Under the pieces are notes generated by a model, which saw nothing but the letters and a program-made list of their open reading frames with translations, had not been told where the DNA came from and did not search any database. Position numbers and translations under genes: made by a program. A stretch of DNA of 64,000 bases from SMBSF63 sp034003545 (lineage in GTDB: Bacteria > Chloroflexota > Anaerolineae > Anaerolineales > Anaerolineaceae): the NCBI GenBank assembly GCA_964447155.1, contig CAYURM010000002.1, positions 62,001 to 126,000 on the forward strand, in the 5' to 3' direction. Positions 52,434 through 60,678 of the stretch are shown in pieces. The stretch's first letter is position 1. Every line of letters starts with the position of its first letter.

Positions 52434-53174
52434 GTGTGCGTGCCGTTAAATAGCTACGCCATCTTGCTCGGCCTGGGGGCTTCTGTCGGCAGCTGGCAGA
52501 TCGTGCGGGACTTGCGCCCGTCCGAGCGCGGGCGCTGGTCGAGATTCCTTCTGCTGACTCTGCTGGGTGCATTAATCGGCGCGCGGGGCTGGTATGTTTT
52601 GCAAATGGGGCTTTTCTCCGGCCAGTGGCTGTTCCTTTTTGCCATCTGGCAAGGTGGTTTGTATTGGCCCGGTGCTGTACTCGGTTTTGTACTGGTGGCG
52701 GCTGCGTTTGTTAACGCCTGGAAAGTGCCAGCCGCGGTCATCTTTGACCTGCTCATGCCTCTGTATGTCCTCCTGCCGGTGACGGCCTGGCTGGGGTGCT
52801 GGGCAGCGGGCTGTGCCTATGGACGCAGTATGGCGGAGGGATCATTTTTTGGCTTGCGCACCCTGGATGAAGCCGGGGCAGTTAGTGAGCGTTTTCCCCT
52901 CCAATTTCTGGCAGTACTGCTCCTGCTGGGTTTGACGGCCTTGCTGTTGTATTTGCAGCAGCGTTCCCTTCTCCTGTGTGGACAACTGACCGCAGCAACC
53001 GGTGCCAGCCTGGGCTTGATTCTGCTGCTGCTGGCCTTCCTGCGCGCGGACGTTCAGCCCCGTTGGCAGGGATTGCCGGTGGATGCCTGGGCGGCGCTGG
53101 CTTTACTGCTGGCATCAGGGATCGCATGGTTTGTTACTGGACGGGTGTATGGCAGGGAAGACAGCGCAGATTGA
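52434..53174 (+). CDS. Lgt-family (prolipoprotein diacylglyceryl transferase-like) membrane protein
   Basis: 246 residues from a GTG, eight bases after the preceding stop. Seven or so membrane helices. 'LLGALIGARGWYVLQ', 'WQGGLYWPGAVLGF' and 'AWLGCWAAGCAYGRSM' follow the Lgt order. In the signature motif the usual Arg/Asn/Glu positions appear as Trp/Cys/Cys, the GCxxAGCxYGR variant of Lgt-like proteins. Whether it lipidates prelipoproteins or transfers another group is uncertain. The window encodes several lipoproteins, so a canonical Lgt must exist somewhere in the genome. Confidence 0.78.
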   Translation: MCVPLNSYAILLGLGASVGSWQIVRDLRPSERGRWSRFLLLTLLGALIGARGWYVLQMGLFSGQWLFLFAIWQGGLYWPGAVLGFVLVAAAFVNAWKVPAAVIFDLLMPLYVLLPVTAWLGCWAAGCAYGRSMAEGSFFGLRTLDEAGAVSERFPLQFLAVLLLLGLTALLLYLQQRSLLLCGQLTAATGASLGLILLLLAFLRADVQPRWQGLPVDAWAALALLLASGIAWFVTGRVYGREDSAD

Positions 53175-53182
53175 GCAGCGCA

Positions 53183-53246
53183 GGCTGAGCCTGTCGAAGC
53201 CGTAGCGGTTCTCGCGTACCAGTACCCTTCGACAAGCTCAGGGTAC
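53183..53246. repeat. Inverted pair of TTCGACAAGCTCAG-type dispersed repeats
   Basis: GGCTGAGCCTGTCGAAGCC (53183-53201) faces GTACCCTTCGACAAGCTCAGGGTAC (53222-53246). The inner core equals the copy at 39287. They fill the gap between the Lgt-like and MOSC genes. Confidence 0.75.
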
Positions 53247-53275
53247 GTTTATTGATTAATTTCGAAAGGATCATC

Positions 53276-53758
53276 ATGACAACATCCCGTGTGTTCCAGA
53301 TCAACATCTCTGACGGCGGCGTGCCCAAACTGCCCCTGCTCTCCGTGGATGTGACTGTTTCCGGTCTGGCGGGGGACCGCCAGCGCAACCTCAAATACCA
53401 CGGCGGCCCCGATCGCGCCGTGTGCCTGTACTCGCTTGAACGGCTGCTGGCCCTGCAAGCGGATGGGCACCCCGTCTATCCCGGCGCCACGGGTGAGAAC
53501 CTGACCCTGAGCGGCGTGGATTGGGATCAGGTGGTGCCCGGCACTTTAATGCGCATAGGTGAATCGCTCCTCATCGAGATCACCAGCTACGCCGACCCCT
53601 GCCCCGACCTGCTACCCTACTTCACGGATGGCGCCAATTACCTGATGGATCAGGAGAAATACCCCGGCTGGTCGCGGGCCTACGCCCGCGTTCTCCAGCC
53701 CGGCACGGTCAATGTGGCGGATGTGGTGGAGATTGTGGAGAAAGCACCCGCACCCTGA
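53276..53758 (+). CDS. MOSC-domain protein
   Basis: 160 residues from MTTSRVFQINISDGGVPK (AAGGA upstream; the frame opens eight codons earlier). MOSC core: 'GDRQRNLKYHGGPDRAVCLYSLERL', 'PGATGENLTLSGVDW', 'GTLMRIGESLLIEITSYADPC' with the conserved Cys, as in YiiM-type sulfur-carrier or molybdenum cofactor-using proteins. Cytoplasmic. The coding sequence ends inside a palindromic dispersed repeat that provides its stop codon. Confidence 0.88.
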   Translation: MTTSRVFQINISDGGVPKLPLLSVDVTVSGLAGDRQRNLKYHGGPDRAVCLYSLERLLALQADGHPVYPGATGENLTLSGVDWDQVVPGTLMRIGESLLIEITSYADPCPDLLPYFTDGANYLMDQEKYPGWSRAYARVLQPGTVNVADVVEIVEKAPAP

Positions 53759-53774
53759 GCTGGTCGAAGGGTGC
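53750..53774. repeat. Palindromic dispersed repeat overlapping the MOSC stop codon
   Basis: GCACCCTGAGCTGGTCGAAGGGTGC: arms GCACCCT/AGGGTGC around GAGCTGGTCGA, a variant of the CTGAGC[CT]TGTCGAAGGG repeat. TGA 53756-53758 is the MOSC stop. Confidence 0.75.
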
Positions 53775-53903
53775 AAGCAGGCAATTCAAGTTAGATGTCA
53801 GTAATCAATGGTAGAGCCTGTATTGACCTGGTGCTTGATGCATACACGGAATAGAGAGCATTTCACAGGGCATAGTTAAACATAATATTCGAAAAGTCTT
53901 GTA

Positions 53904-53932
53904 GGTTGTGGTCATGTAGTTTGACCACAACC
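53904..53932. repeat. Perfect 11-bp hairpin, no U-run
   Basis: GGTTGTGGTCA (53904-53914) / TGACCACAACC (53922-53932), 7-nt loop, between convergent gene ends. Could aid termination on either strand. Confidence 0.55.
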
Positions 53933-53944
53933 TGCATAAAACCA

Positions 53945-53970
53945 AAACCCTCTCGCAACGGAGAGGGTTT
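53945..53970 (-). terminator. Terminator overlapping the ABC-F stop
   Basis: 10-bp stem AAACCCTCTC (53945-53954) / GAGAGGGTTT (53961-53970), then TTTTGGTTTT on the minus strand. The stem reaches the stop codon. Confidence 0.8.
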
Positions 53971-55879
53971 ATTCTTCTTCATCCGAAAGCACCGTCCATT
54001 CGTCCAGCTTCCTGTCCATTTTACGCTGGACGGCTTCATAATCGCGGCTGAGTTCATGAATGGCGTCGGGGTCTTCGGGCGGGTCCTCGAAGCAGCGGGT
54101 GATCTCACCGAGTTCATGCTCCAGTCGGGCGATCTCCTCTTCCAGCTTCTCCAGGCGTTTCAGTCGCTGGCGCTGGCGGTTGGTCATTCCGCTGGCACGT
54201 GGACGAGTGCTTTTTGTCTCCACCGGTGATTCTTCTGCCTGTTGCGCTGCCTCGGCCTGGGCTTTTGCCTGGGTCGCTGAGCGGTATTCGCTGTAGGTGC
54301 CTGCAAACACGGCCAGAGATTTGTCCTCCGGCTGCACTTCCCAGATCTGCGTGCCGAGCACATCGATCAGATAACGGTCATGCGAGACGAGCAGGATGGT
54401 GCCATTGAAGTCGGCCATGATCGATTGGAGGACTTCCTGGGCGGCCAGGTCCAGGTGGTTGGTAGGCTCATCCAGCAGGAGCAGGTTGGCGCCCTGCAGG
54501 GCCAGGCACGCCAGGGCCAGCCGCCCGCGTTCGCCTCCGGAGAGTACGCTCACCTGCTTGAATACGTCGTCCTCGGTGAACATGAATTTTGCCAGATAAT
54601 TGCGCACCTCGGCTGGCAGCAGGTGCGGCGCGATGGCGTCGATCTCTTCCATCAGGGTCCAGTCCGGGTGCAGGCCCTCATGTGCCTGGGCAAAATAGCC
54701 GATATGCAGGTTGGCGCCGAGAATCACTTCCCCCGACAGGGGCGGAATCTGTTCCAGCAAAGTCTTGAGGAAAGTGGTCTTGCCCGCGCCGTTGGGGCCG
54801 ATGATGGCCGCACATTCCCCGCGCAGCAGGGTCAGGTCGGGCAATGCGAAGAGGGTCTTCTTGTCGTCGTGATAGCCGATGTGCAGGTCTCGGGTGCGCA
54901 GCACCAGATCGCCGGAGCGGTCGCCGGTTTGCAGGTTGAGGTGGATGCGCCGCGAGGTAGTGACTGGCTTGATCAGGTTGTCTTTCATCAGGCGTTCCAG
55001 CCGTTTGCGGCGGCCCTGCGCCTGACGCGTGTTTTGCCCGGCGATATTGCGCCGGATGTATTCTTCTTCTTTTTTGATGAAGATCTGTTGGGATTTGAAC
55101 TCGGCCATGCGGCGCTCGTAACGCGCTTCGCGCTGTGCGAGGTAGGCCGAGTAGTTGCCATGATAGGTCTCGATGGCCGGGGTCATTTCAAGGATCGTGT
55201 TGACGACCTGATTGAGGAAATAGCGGTCATGCGAAACGATCAGCACGGCCCCGTCCCAATCCCGCAGGTAGGCTTCCAGCCATTCAATGGCGGCGATGTC
55301 GAGGTGGTTGGTGGGTTCGTCCAGCAGGAGCAGGTTGGGTTCCGAGAGCAGCAGCCGCGCCAGTACGGCGCGCGTGCGCTGCCCGCCGGATAGCTTGTTC
55401 ATCGGGCGGTGGAAATCCTTGTCCACGAAGCCCAGCCCTTCCAGTGTCTGGCGGATGCGGTTGTCGATCAGATACCCGCCGCGGCGTTCAAATTCCATCT
55501 GTAATGAGCCGTAGGATGCGATGGCTGCTTCCGCTTTTTCCGCGTTGGCATCGTTCATTTCCGCGGCCAAAATTTCCAGTCGTTCGCCCATCTCCAGCAG
55601 CTCACTCAGGGCTTCCTTACATTCATCCCACAAGGTTTTTTCGGAGTGCAGGCGGGCTTCCTGGGGCAGGTAGCCGATGGTTAAATTACGCGCCCGGTTG
55701 ACTTGCCCGTCGGAGGGTGATTCTTCGCCAATCAGGATGCGCAGCAGGGTCGTTTTGCCGATCCCGTTTGGCCCGACCAGCCCAATGCGCGCCCGGTGCG
55801 GGATGCTTAACGAGACACCCTCGAAGATGTCTTCGGGGCCGTAGGCTTTGCTCAGGTTGCTGGTGGTTAATAGGGCCAT
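53969..55879 (-). CDS. ABC-F family ATPase (Uup/EttA-like)
   Basis: 636 residues from MALLTTSNLSKAYGPEDIFE; the frame runs on upstream but this start fits family length. Two ABC cassettes: Walker A 'GLVGPNGIGKTTLLRIL' and 'AIIGPNGAGKTTFLKTL'; signatures 'LSGGQRTRAVLARLLLSEPNLLLLDEPTNHLD' and 'LSGGERGRLALACLALQGANLLLLDEPTNHLD'. The P-site tRNA-interaction linker between them is Arg/Lys-rich. A C-terminal coiled coil (about 560-636, 'RQRLKRLEKLEEEIARLEHEL') is Uup-like. A soluble, ribosome-associated translation factor or resistance protein. Divergent from mutS2. Confidence 0.93.
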   Translation of the reverse strand: MALLTTSNLSKAYGPEDIFEGVSLSIPHRARIGLVGPNGIGKTTLLRILIGEESPSDGQVNRARNLTIGYLPQEARLHSEKTLWDECKEALSELLEMGERLEILAAEMNDANAEKAEAAIASYGSLQMEFERRGGYLIDNRIRQTLEGLGFVDKDFHRPMNKLSGGQRTRAVLARLLLSEPNLLLLDEPTNHLDIAAIEWLEAYLRDWDGAVLIVSHDRYFLNQVVNTILEMTPAIETYHGNYSAYLAQREARYERRMAEFKSQQIFIKKEEEYIRRNIAGQNTRQAQGRRKRLERLMKDNLIKPVTTSRRIHLNLQTGDRSGDLVLRTRDLHIGYHDDKKTLFALPDLTLLRGECAAIIGPNGAGKTTFLKTLLEQIPPLSGEVILGANLHIGYFAQAHEGLHPDWTLMEEIDAIAPHLLPAEVRNYLAKFMFTEDDVFKQVSVLSGGERGRLALACLALQGANLLLLDEPTNHLDLAAQEVLQSIMADFNGTILLVSHDRYLIDVLGTQIWEVQPEDKSLAVFAGTYSEYRSATQAKAQAEAAQQAEESPVETKSTRPRASGMTNRQRQRLKRLEKLEEEIARLEHELGEITRCFEDPPEDPDAIHELSRDYEAVQRKMDRKLDEWTVLSDEEE

Positions 55880-56061
55880 GTGTTCCTGTTCCTCTGGGTG
55901 CGGATTGCGGGGAAAAGTATAACATGGGAAGACATATCCATTTGTCCGATTAAGCGGCCTATTCTTCCCTTTCCCCGGCTCCCCCATCTGGCCTATTTTC
56001 CGGCCTATTCTCCTTTTCACCAGCCCAGCGCGGCCCCGATTCATGGTAGACTTTCATCGCT

Positions 56062-58485
56062 ATGGATGCTAAAACCCTCTCCATTCTGGAATATCCCAAA
56101 ATCCTGCAAAGGCTTGCCGACTATGCAGCGTTCAGCGCTTCCGAGAAGTTAGCCTTGCACCTCAAGCCCAGCATTCATCTGGACGACGTGCAGCGCCGCT
56201 TGACCCGCACCCGCGAAGCGCGCCATTTGATCAGCGTGCAGTCCAGTATTTCTGTGGGCGGTGCGCATGATGTGCGCCCGCATGTGACCCTGGCCCAGCG
56301 CGGCGGTGTGCTGGATGCCGAGTCGGTGCTGGCGGTTAAGCGTACCCTGATTGCCGCCCGCAGTCTGCTGCGTACCCTCGACCATCAGGAAGGGGACTAT
56401 CCCATCCTGAAAGAGATTGCGGCGCCGCTCAATCCTCCGGCTGGTCTGGTAGATTCGATCAGCAAATCCCTGGATGATAACGGCGAGATCCCCGATAACG
56501 CTTCACAAAAATTGGCGAACATCCGGCGCGAATTAAAGGTTTCCCACGACCGCCTGCTCACCCGCATGCAGCGCATTGTCAATGACCCCAAAACTGCCAG
56601 CCTGCTCCAGGAACCGATCGTCACCCAGCGCAACGGGCGTTATGTTGTCCCCTTGCGGGCGGAGTTCAAAGGCCGGTTCAAATCGGTGGTACACGACCAA
56701 TCTTCCTCTGGCGCAACGTTGTTTGTGGAGCCGTTGGCCGTAGTGGAGCTGAACAATGCCTTTCACGAGGGGCAGTTGGCCGAGAAAGAAGAAGAGCGCC
56801 GCATTCTGGCGGCATTGTCGGACCTGATTGGGCAGTACGCCGTCGAGATCAACGCGCTGGTAGCGGCTTTGGCCGAGTTTGACCTGGCGCTGATGTGCGC
56901 CCGATACGCGGACGATTTGCGCGCTTCCGAACCGGAAATGGTGCCCTTCCGCGAGCGCAAGGCCAGCCACCCCGGCAGCACCATCCAGCTTTACCATGCC
57001 CGCCACCCTCTGCTTGATCCCGAAAAAGTGGTTGCCATTGATGTTGACCTGTATGAGAAGACTTACTCGGTGGTGATCACCGGCCCCAACACCGGTGGCA
57101 AAACGGTCACGCTCAAGACGGTCGGCCTGCTGGTGCTGATGGCCCAGTCTGGACTGCACATCCCCGCCCAGTCCGGCTCGCGGTTGAGCCTGTTCAAGAA
57201 CGTATATGCGGATATCGGTGATGAACAGTCGATTGAGCAGTCGCTGTCCACCTTCTCGGCCCACATCACCAACATCGTGCGCATCCTCAGGCGCGCCGAT
57301 TGGCGCAGTCTGGTGTTGTTTGACGAACTGGGAGCAGGCACCGACCCCGAAGAAGGGGCTGCTCTGGCGCGCGCTTTGCTGGTCTTTATGGTGCGGCGGC
57401 GGATCACCAATCTGGTCGCCACCCATTACCCCTCATTGAAGGCCTTTGCCCACACCACCCAGGGCGTGGTCAATGCCAGCATGGAATTTGACGTCAAGGA
57501 ACTGCGCCCGACTTATCATTTGAATATCGGCCTGCCGGGCCGTTCGAATGCCCTCCTGATTGCCGAACGTCTCGGATTGCAGGCTTCTGTTCTCGAAGAA
57601 GCCCGCAGCAATCTTAACCCCGATGATTTGCAGACTGAAGACCTGCTGGATGAGATCCACCGCCAGCGGGACCGCGCCCGCCTGGCCTTTGACGAAGCCG
57701 ACAAGGCCCGCGAGGAAGCCGAAGCGCAGCGCGCCGAGCTGGCCGAGCGGCTGGCCAAGATTGAAGAAGAACGCCTGGATGTGCTGGAGGCAGCCCGCCA
57801 GCAAGCTGCCGCCGAGACAGAGGCCGTGCGTGGCGAGATGGAACAGGTGCGCCGCGACCTGCTGCGCGCCCGCAAACCGGTTGATGAATTGAAACCGCTG
57901 GAAAAGAAAGTCGAAAAGATTGAGGAAGTGGTCGAGAAGCCCGTGCGCCGTAAAGTTCCAGACGTGCAAATGCGCCCCGCCGACCCGGCCACGTTAAAAC
58001 CGGGCAAAAAAGTATTTGTGCGTTCTCTGAAGATGGGCGGCGAGCTGCTTTCGATCAATGACGATGAAGCCGAGGTGCAGTTGGGCGCCCTGCGAATGCG
58101 TGTAGACCTGCATGATTTGCAGATTGGCGGAACATCACAGGCGCATAAAGCGCCTCCTGCGGCAGCCCGGATGTCCCACGAATCTCCCGCGGCAGGCCAT
58201 GAAGGGAATGCCCTGGAGCGGATATTCCACGCCTCGCCGGGCATGGAGCTTGACCTGCGCGGTCAGCGGGTGGATGAAGCCCTGGATGCGCTGGAAGACT
58301 ATCTCGACAGCGCTTTTCTGGCCGGGCTGCCCTCGGTGCGCATCATTCACGGCTTGGGCACCGGCGCTGTCAAGCAGGCTGTGCGCAAAGCACTGCGCCA
58401 GGCCAGGCAGGTCAAGACCTGGAAAGTAGGCGGGCATGGAGAAGGCGGCGACGGGGTGACGGTCGCTTATCTGGATGTCGATTGA
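56062..58485 (+). CDS. mutS2: MutS2 ATPase/endonuclease
   Basis: 807 residues. The MutS core ('LEYPKILQRLADYAAFSASEKLAL' start, lever/clamp helices) has Walker A 'VVITGPNTGGKTVTLKTVGLL', 'ADIGDEQSIEQSLSTFSAHITNI', Walker B 'LVLFDELGAGTDPEEG' and 'TNLVATHYPSLKAFA'. A long coiled coil (about 525-620) precedes a KOW-like segment. The C-terminal Smr nuclease domain has 'MELDLRGQRVDEALDALEDYLD' and 'RIIHGLGTGAVKQAVRKAL'. MutS2 limits homologous recombination and/or rescues collided ribosomes. The family is standard; a strong terminator follows. Confidence 0.95.
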   Translation: MDAKTLSILEYPKILQRLADYAAFSASEKLALHLKPSIHLDDVQRRLTRTREARHLISVQSSISVGGAHDVRPHVTLAQRGGVLDAESVLAVKRTLIAARSLLRTLDHQEGDYPILKEIAAPLNPPAGLVDSISKSLDDNGEIPDNASQKLANIRRELKVSHDRLLTRMQRIVNDPKTASLLQEPIVTQRNGRYVVPLRAEFKGRFKSVVHDQSSSGATLFVEPLAVVELNNAFHEGQLAEKEEERRILAALSDLIGQYAVEINALVAALAEFDLALMCARYADDLRASEPEMVPFRERKASHPGSTIQLYHARHPLLDPEKVVAIDVDLYEKTYSVVITGPNTGGKTVTLKTVGLLVLMAQSGLHIPAQSGSRLSLFKNVYADIGDEQSIEQSLSTFSAHITNIVRILRRADWRSLVLFDELGAGTDPEEGAALARALLVFMVRRRITNLVATHYPSLKAFAHTTQGVVNASMEFDVKELRPTYHLNIGLPGRSNALLIAERLGLQASVLEEARSNLNPDDLQTEDLLDEIHRQRDRARLAFDEADKAREEAEAQRAELAERLAKIEEERLDVLEAARQQAAAETEAVRGEMEQVRRDLLRARKPVDELKPLEKKVEKIEEVVEKPVRRKVPDVQMRPADPATLKPGKKVFVRSLKMGGELLSINDDEAEVQLGALRMRVDLHDLQIGGTSQAHKAPPAAARMSHESPAAGHEGNALERIFHASPGMELDLRGQRVDEALDALEDYLDSAFLAGLPSVRIIHGLGTGAVKQAVRKALRQARQVKTWKVGGHGEGGDGVTVAYLDVD

Positions 58486-58503
58486 AATTTCAATAAGGGA
58501 ATA

Positions 58504-58552
58504 AAAAAAAGACCGGTTGTGTTGTGCCCCCAACACCAGCGGTCTTTTTTTT
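58504..58552 (+). terminator. Intrinsic terminator of mutS2
   Basis: Interrupted stem GACCGGTTGTGTTG (58511-58524) / CAACACCAGCGGTC (58531-58544) preceded by A8 and followed by T8, so it could work in both directions. Confidence 0.88.
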
Positions 58553-58752
58553 GCATGGGGTCCCTGATTCCCACGCCAGGTTGTTGCCAGCTGTTACAAA
58601 GGTGAACGCTTATTTCATTTTAACACATAAAAATGTTTTGCGGGATAAAAAACACATGAAAATGGGAGCGGTCTCAAGCATTGGTGACAGTTATTTGTCA
58701 TCCCTGATTCAGACGGTATAATGAGAATATTCTAATGTTTAATGGAGTCTGT

Positions 58753-59601
58753 TTGAAAAATCTGAAAGCTGTATTCCCTTTGTATATCGTTGCGGCGTTT
58801 TTGATGAGCGCCTGTGCCGTCTTCTCGCCGCCGGAAGCGGCTCCCTGGCCGACGGCCACGGCAACCGCTTTGCCAACAAAAACCCCGGTCTGGTTCCCAG
58901 CCACTGCTACCAATACGCCTCGTCCGCCGGCTACGCCGGTGCCCTCCGTTACCCCCAATCAATATCCGGGGATTGATGCCCTGATTCTGAAAGATGGATT
59001 TTTGGCCGATGACGGCTGGCCGGAGTTTCGCAAGAATACCGGCAGCGCGGTACTCGGGCCTGGCGAACTGACCCTGTCCGTGACCGACGAGGATGGATAT
59101 GTAACCATTTTCCGCAGTTCTCCTACCGTCGATGATTTTTATCTGGAAGTGCAGGCTAACCCGCGCCTGTGTCAGGTTACCGATTCGTACGGCCTGCTTG
59201 TGCGCGCGGCCAGCGGCCTGGATTATTATCGTTTCTCTGTTTCGGCGGAAGGGCAGATCCGCGCAGACCGCTTCAGGGGCGGCAACGTGGTCGTTTTGCA
59301 AGCCTGGGAGCCCAGCGGACAGGTGCCCCGCGGCTGCCCCGTTTCGCTCAAGCTGGGCGTGTGGGCAGTTGGCGATGAGCTGCGTTTCTTTGTGAATGAT
59401 GTTTTTCAGTTCTCGGTTGAGGATGCCGCGATTGCGCGCGGACAGATTGGTTTTTTTGCCCGTTCAAAATCTGAAACGGTTCTTTCTGTCACTTTCTCTG
59501 ATCTGGAACTGTATTGGGTAAACCCATCTTCAGCCCTTGCCACCGCCACCCCTGAGCCGCTGGTCATGCTGACAATGGATGCCGAAGAAGGCGGGCACTG
59601 A
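58753..59601 (+). CDS. Predicted lipoprotein with Thr/Pro linker and beta-sandwich domain
   Basis: 282 residues if TTG 58753 is the start (MKNLKAVFPLYIVAAFLMSAC, with GGAG upstream); an ATG at 58735 is the alternative. The lipobox Cys is followed by a Thr/Pro/Ala-rich linker (about 30-75), then a concanavalin-like jelly roll of the kind seen in DUF1080/LamG proteins ('YGLLVRAASGLDYYRFSVSAEGQIRADRF', 'VSLKLGVWAVGDELRFFVNDVFQFSVED'). It probably binds sugars or polymers outside the cell. Function unknown. Confidence 0.8.
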   Translation: MKNLKAVFPLYIVAAFLMSACAVFSPPEAAPWPTATATALPTKTPVWFPATATNTPRPPATPVPSVTPNQYPGIDALILKDGFLADDGWPEFRKNTGSAVLGPGELTLSVTDEDGYVTIFRSSPTVDDFYLEVQANPRLCQVTDSYGLLVRAASGLDYYRFSVSAEGQIRADRFRGGNVVVLQAWEPSGQVPRGCPVSLKLGVWAVGDELRFFVNDVFQFSVEDAAIARGQIGFFARSKSETVLSVTFSDLELYWVNPSSALATATPEPLVMLTMDAEEGGH

Positions 59602-59801
59602 GTGCCAAAAGCGTATGCTCCTCCGTGCGGGGAGTAAGTAATTTTCAGCGCCAGATGAATGGATGAACGCCTGCAAAGCTGCAAAAAAATACGCAATGCT
59701 GGCAAAAAGGAGATTCCCTTTTCCCATCACTGCCCAATTTGATGTACAATTGTTCTGTATTAACACATTGATTTTCGAACTATAAACTTGAGGAGAGCAA
59801 A

Positions 59802-60218
59802 ATGTACCATACGATAATCATTGTTGGAAACCTGGGACGAGATCCAGAAATGCGTTATACCCCTTCTGGACAGGCTGTAACCAATTTTTCTCTTGCTTCG
59901 AATCGTACCTACACGGGCAAAGACGGCCAGCGTGTGAAAGAGACGATCTGGTTCCGCATCACTGTGTGGGGAAAACAGGCTGAATCTTGTAATAATTATC
60001 TTCAGAAAGGTGGAAAAGTCCTCGTGGAAGGACGCCTCAACCCGGACGAAAATGGCAGCCCGCGCATCTGGAATCGCCAGGATGGCACCCCGGCTGCTTC
60101 CTTTGAAGTGACCGCCAACACCGTGCGGTTCCTTGACAGCCGCGGCGGTGCAGATTCGGGCGATGCGGGTGATGCGGGTGACGGAATGATGGACAGCGAA
60201 GACGAGATCCCTTTCTAG
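59802..60218 (+). CDS. ssb: Single-stranded DNA-binding protein
   Basis: 138 residues. OB-fold: 'IIIVGNLGRDPEMRYTPSGQAVTNFSLASNRTY', 'ETIWFRITVWGKQAESCNNYLQKGGKVLVEGRL'. A Gly/Asp-rich linker leads to the acidic C-terminal tip DSEDEIPF that recruits partner proteins. It coats single-stranded DNA in replication, recombination and repair. GAGGAGAGC precedes the ATG; TACAAT about 50 bases upstream is a likely -10. The DUF3467 gene starts three bases after its stop. Confidence 0.95.
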   Translation: MYHTIIIVGNLGRDPEMRYTPSGQAVTNFSLASNRTYTGKDGQRVKETIWFRITVWGKQAESCNNYLQKGGKVLVEGRLNPDENGSPRIWNRQDGTPAASFEVTANTVRFLDSRGGADSGDAGDAGDGMMDSEDEIPF

Positions 60219-60221
60219 GCG

Positions 60222-60581
60222 ATGACTGAGCAACCTCAACCGGCAAAAAAACAGCCTCCCAAATTGCAGCTTGAACTGCCGCCAGACCTGGATGTCATCT
60301 ATGCCAATCTGGTCGGGGTCAGTTATACCCCCGGCGAGTTTGTCCTCGATTTTGGACGAACCCTGCCCGGCCAGCGCAGTTTGAAGGTGCTCAGCCGCCT
60401 GTTGATGTCCCCTGTCGGTGCGAAGATGTTTTATACTGCCCTGGGGTCCCGTTTGGCGCGCTATGAAGCTGCCTTTGGCGAGATCAAAATGCCGGGCAGC
60501 GGGCAGTCTTCCCTGGCCGATGAGCTTTTCCGCGGCGTACAGCCGCCCGATTCCCCGCCTGAATCACCGACCGAAGACTGA
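60222..60581 (+). CDS. DUF3467-family protein
   Basis: 119 residues. 'PDLDVIYANLVGVSYTPGEFVLDFGRTLPGQRSLKVLSRLLMSPVGAKMFYTALGSRLARYEAAFG' matches the DUF3467 pattern (start D..Y.N...V..TP.EF..DF, end with a Y..AFG helix). Acidic/Pro tail. Unknown molecular function; conserved small cytoplasmic protein. Cotranscribed with ssb. Confidence 0.8.
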   Translation: MTEQPQPAKKQPPKLQLELPPDLDVIYANLVGVSYTPGEFVLDFGRTLPGQRSLKVLSRLLMSPVGAKMFYTALGSRLARYEAAFGEIKMPGSGQSSLADELFRGVQPPDSPPESPTED

Positions 60582-60596
60582 ACCGATCCCTTTAAT

Positions 60597-60635
60597 CCTG
60601 CAATGACCTGCTGTCTTCCAACAGGTCATTGCAGG
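60597..60635. repeat. 14-bp perfect hairpin between DUF3467 and translin-like genes
   Basis: CCTGCAATGACCTG (60597-60610) / CAGGTCATTGCAGG (60622-60635), 11-nt loop, no U-run on either side. Too strong to be chance; may be an mRNA processing or stability element. Confidence 0.65.
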
Positions 60636-60678
60636 CTGGAAAACAGCGATTGTTTAACGGTAAGAAAACAGGAAAATT

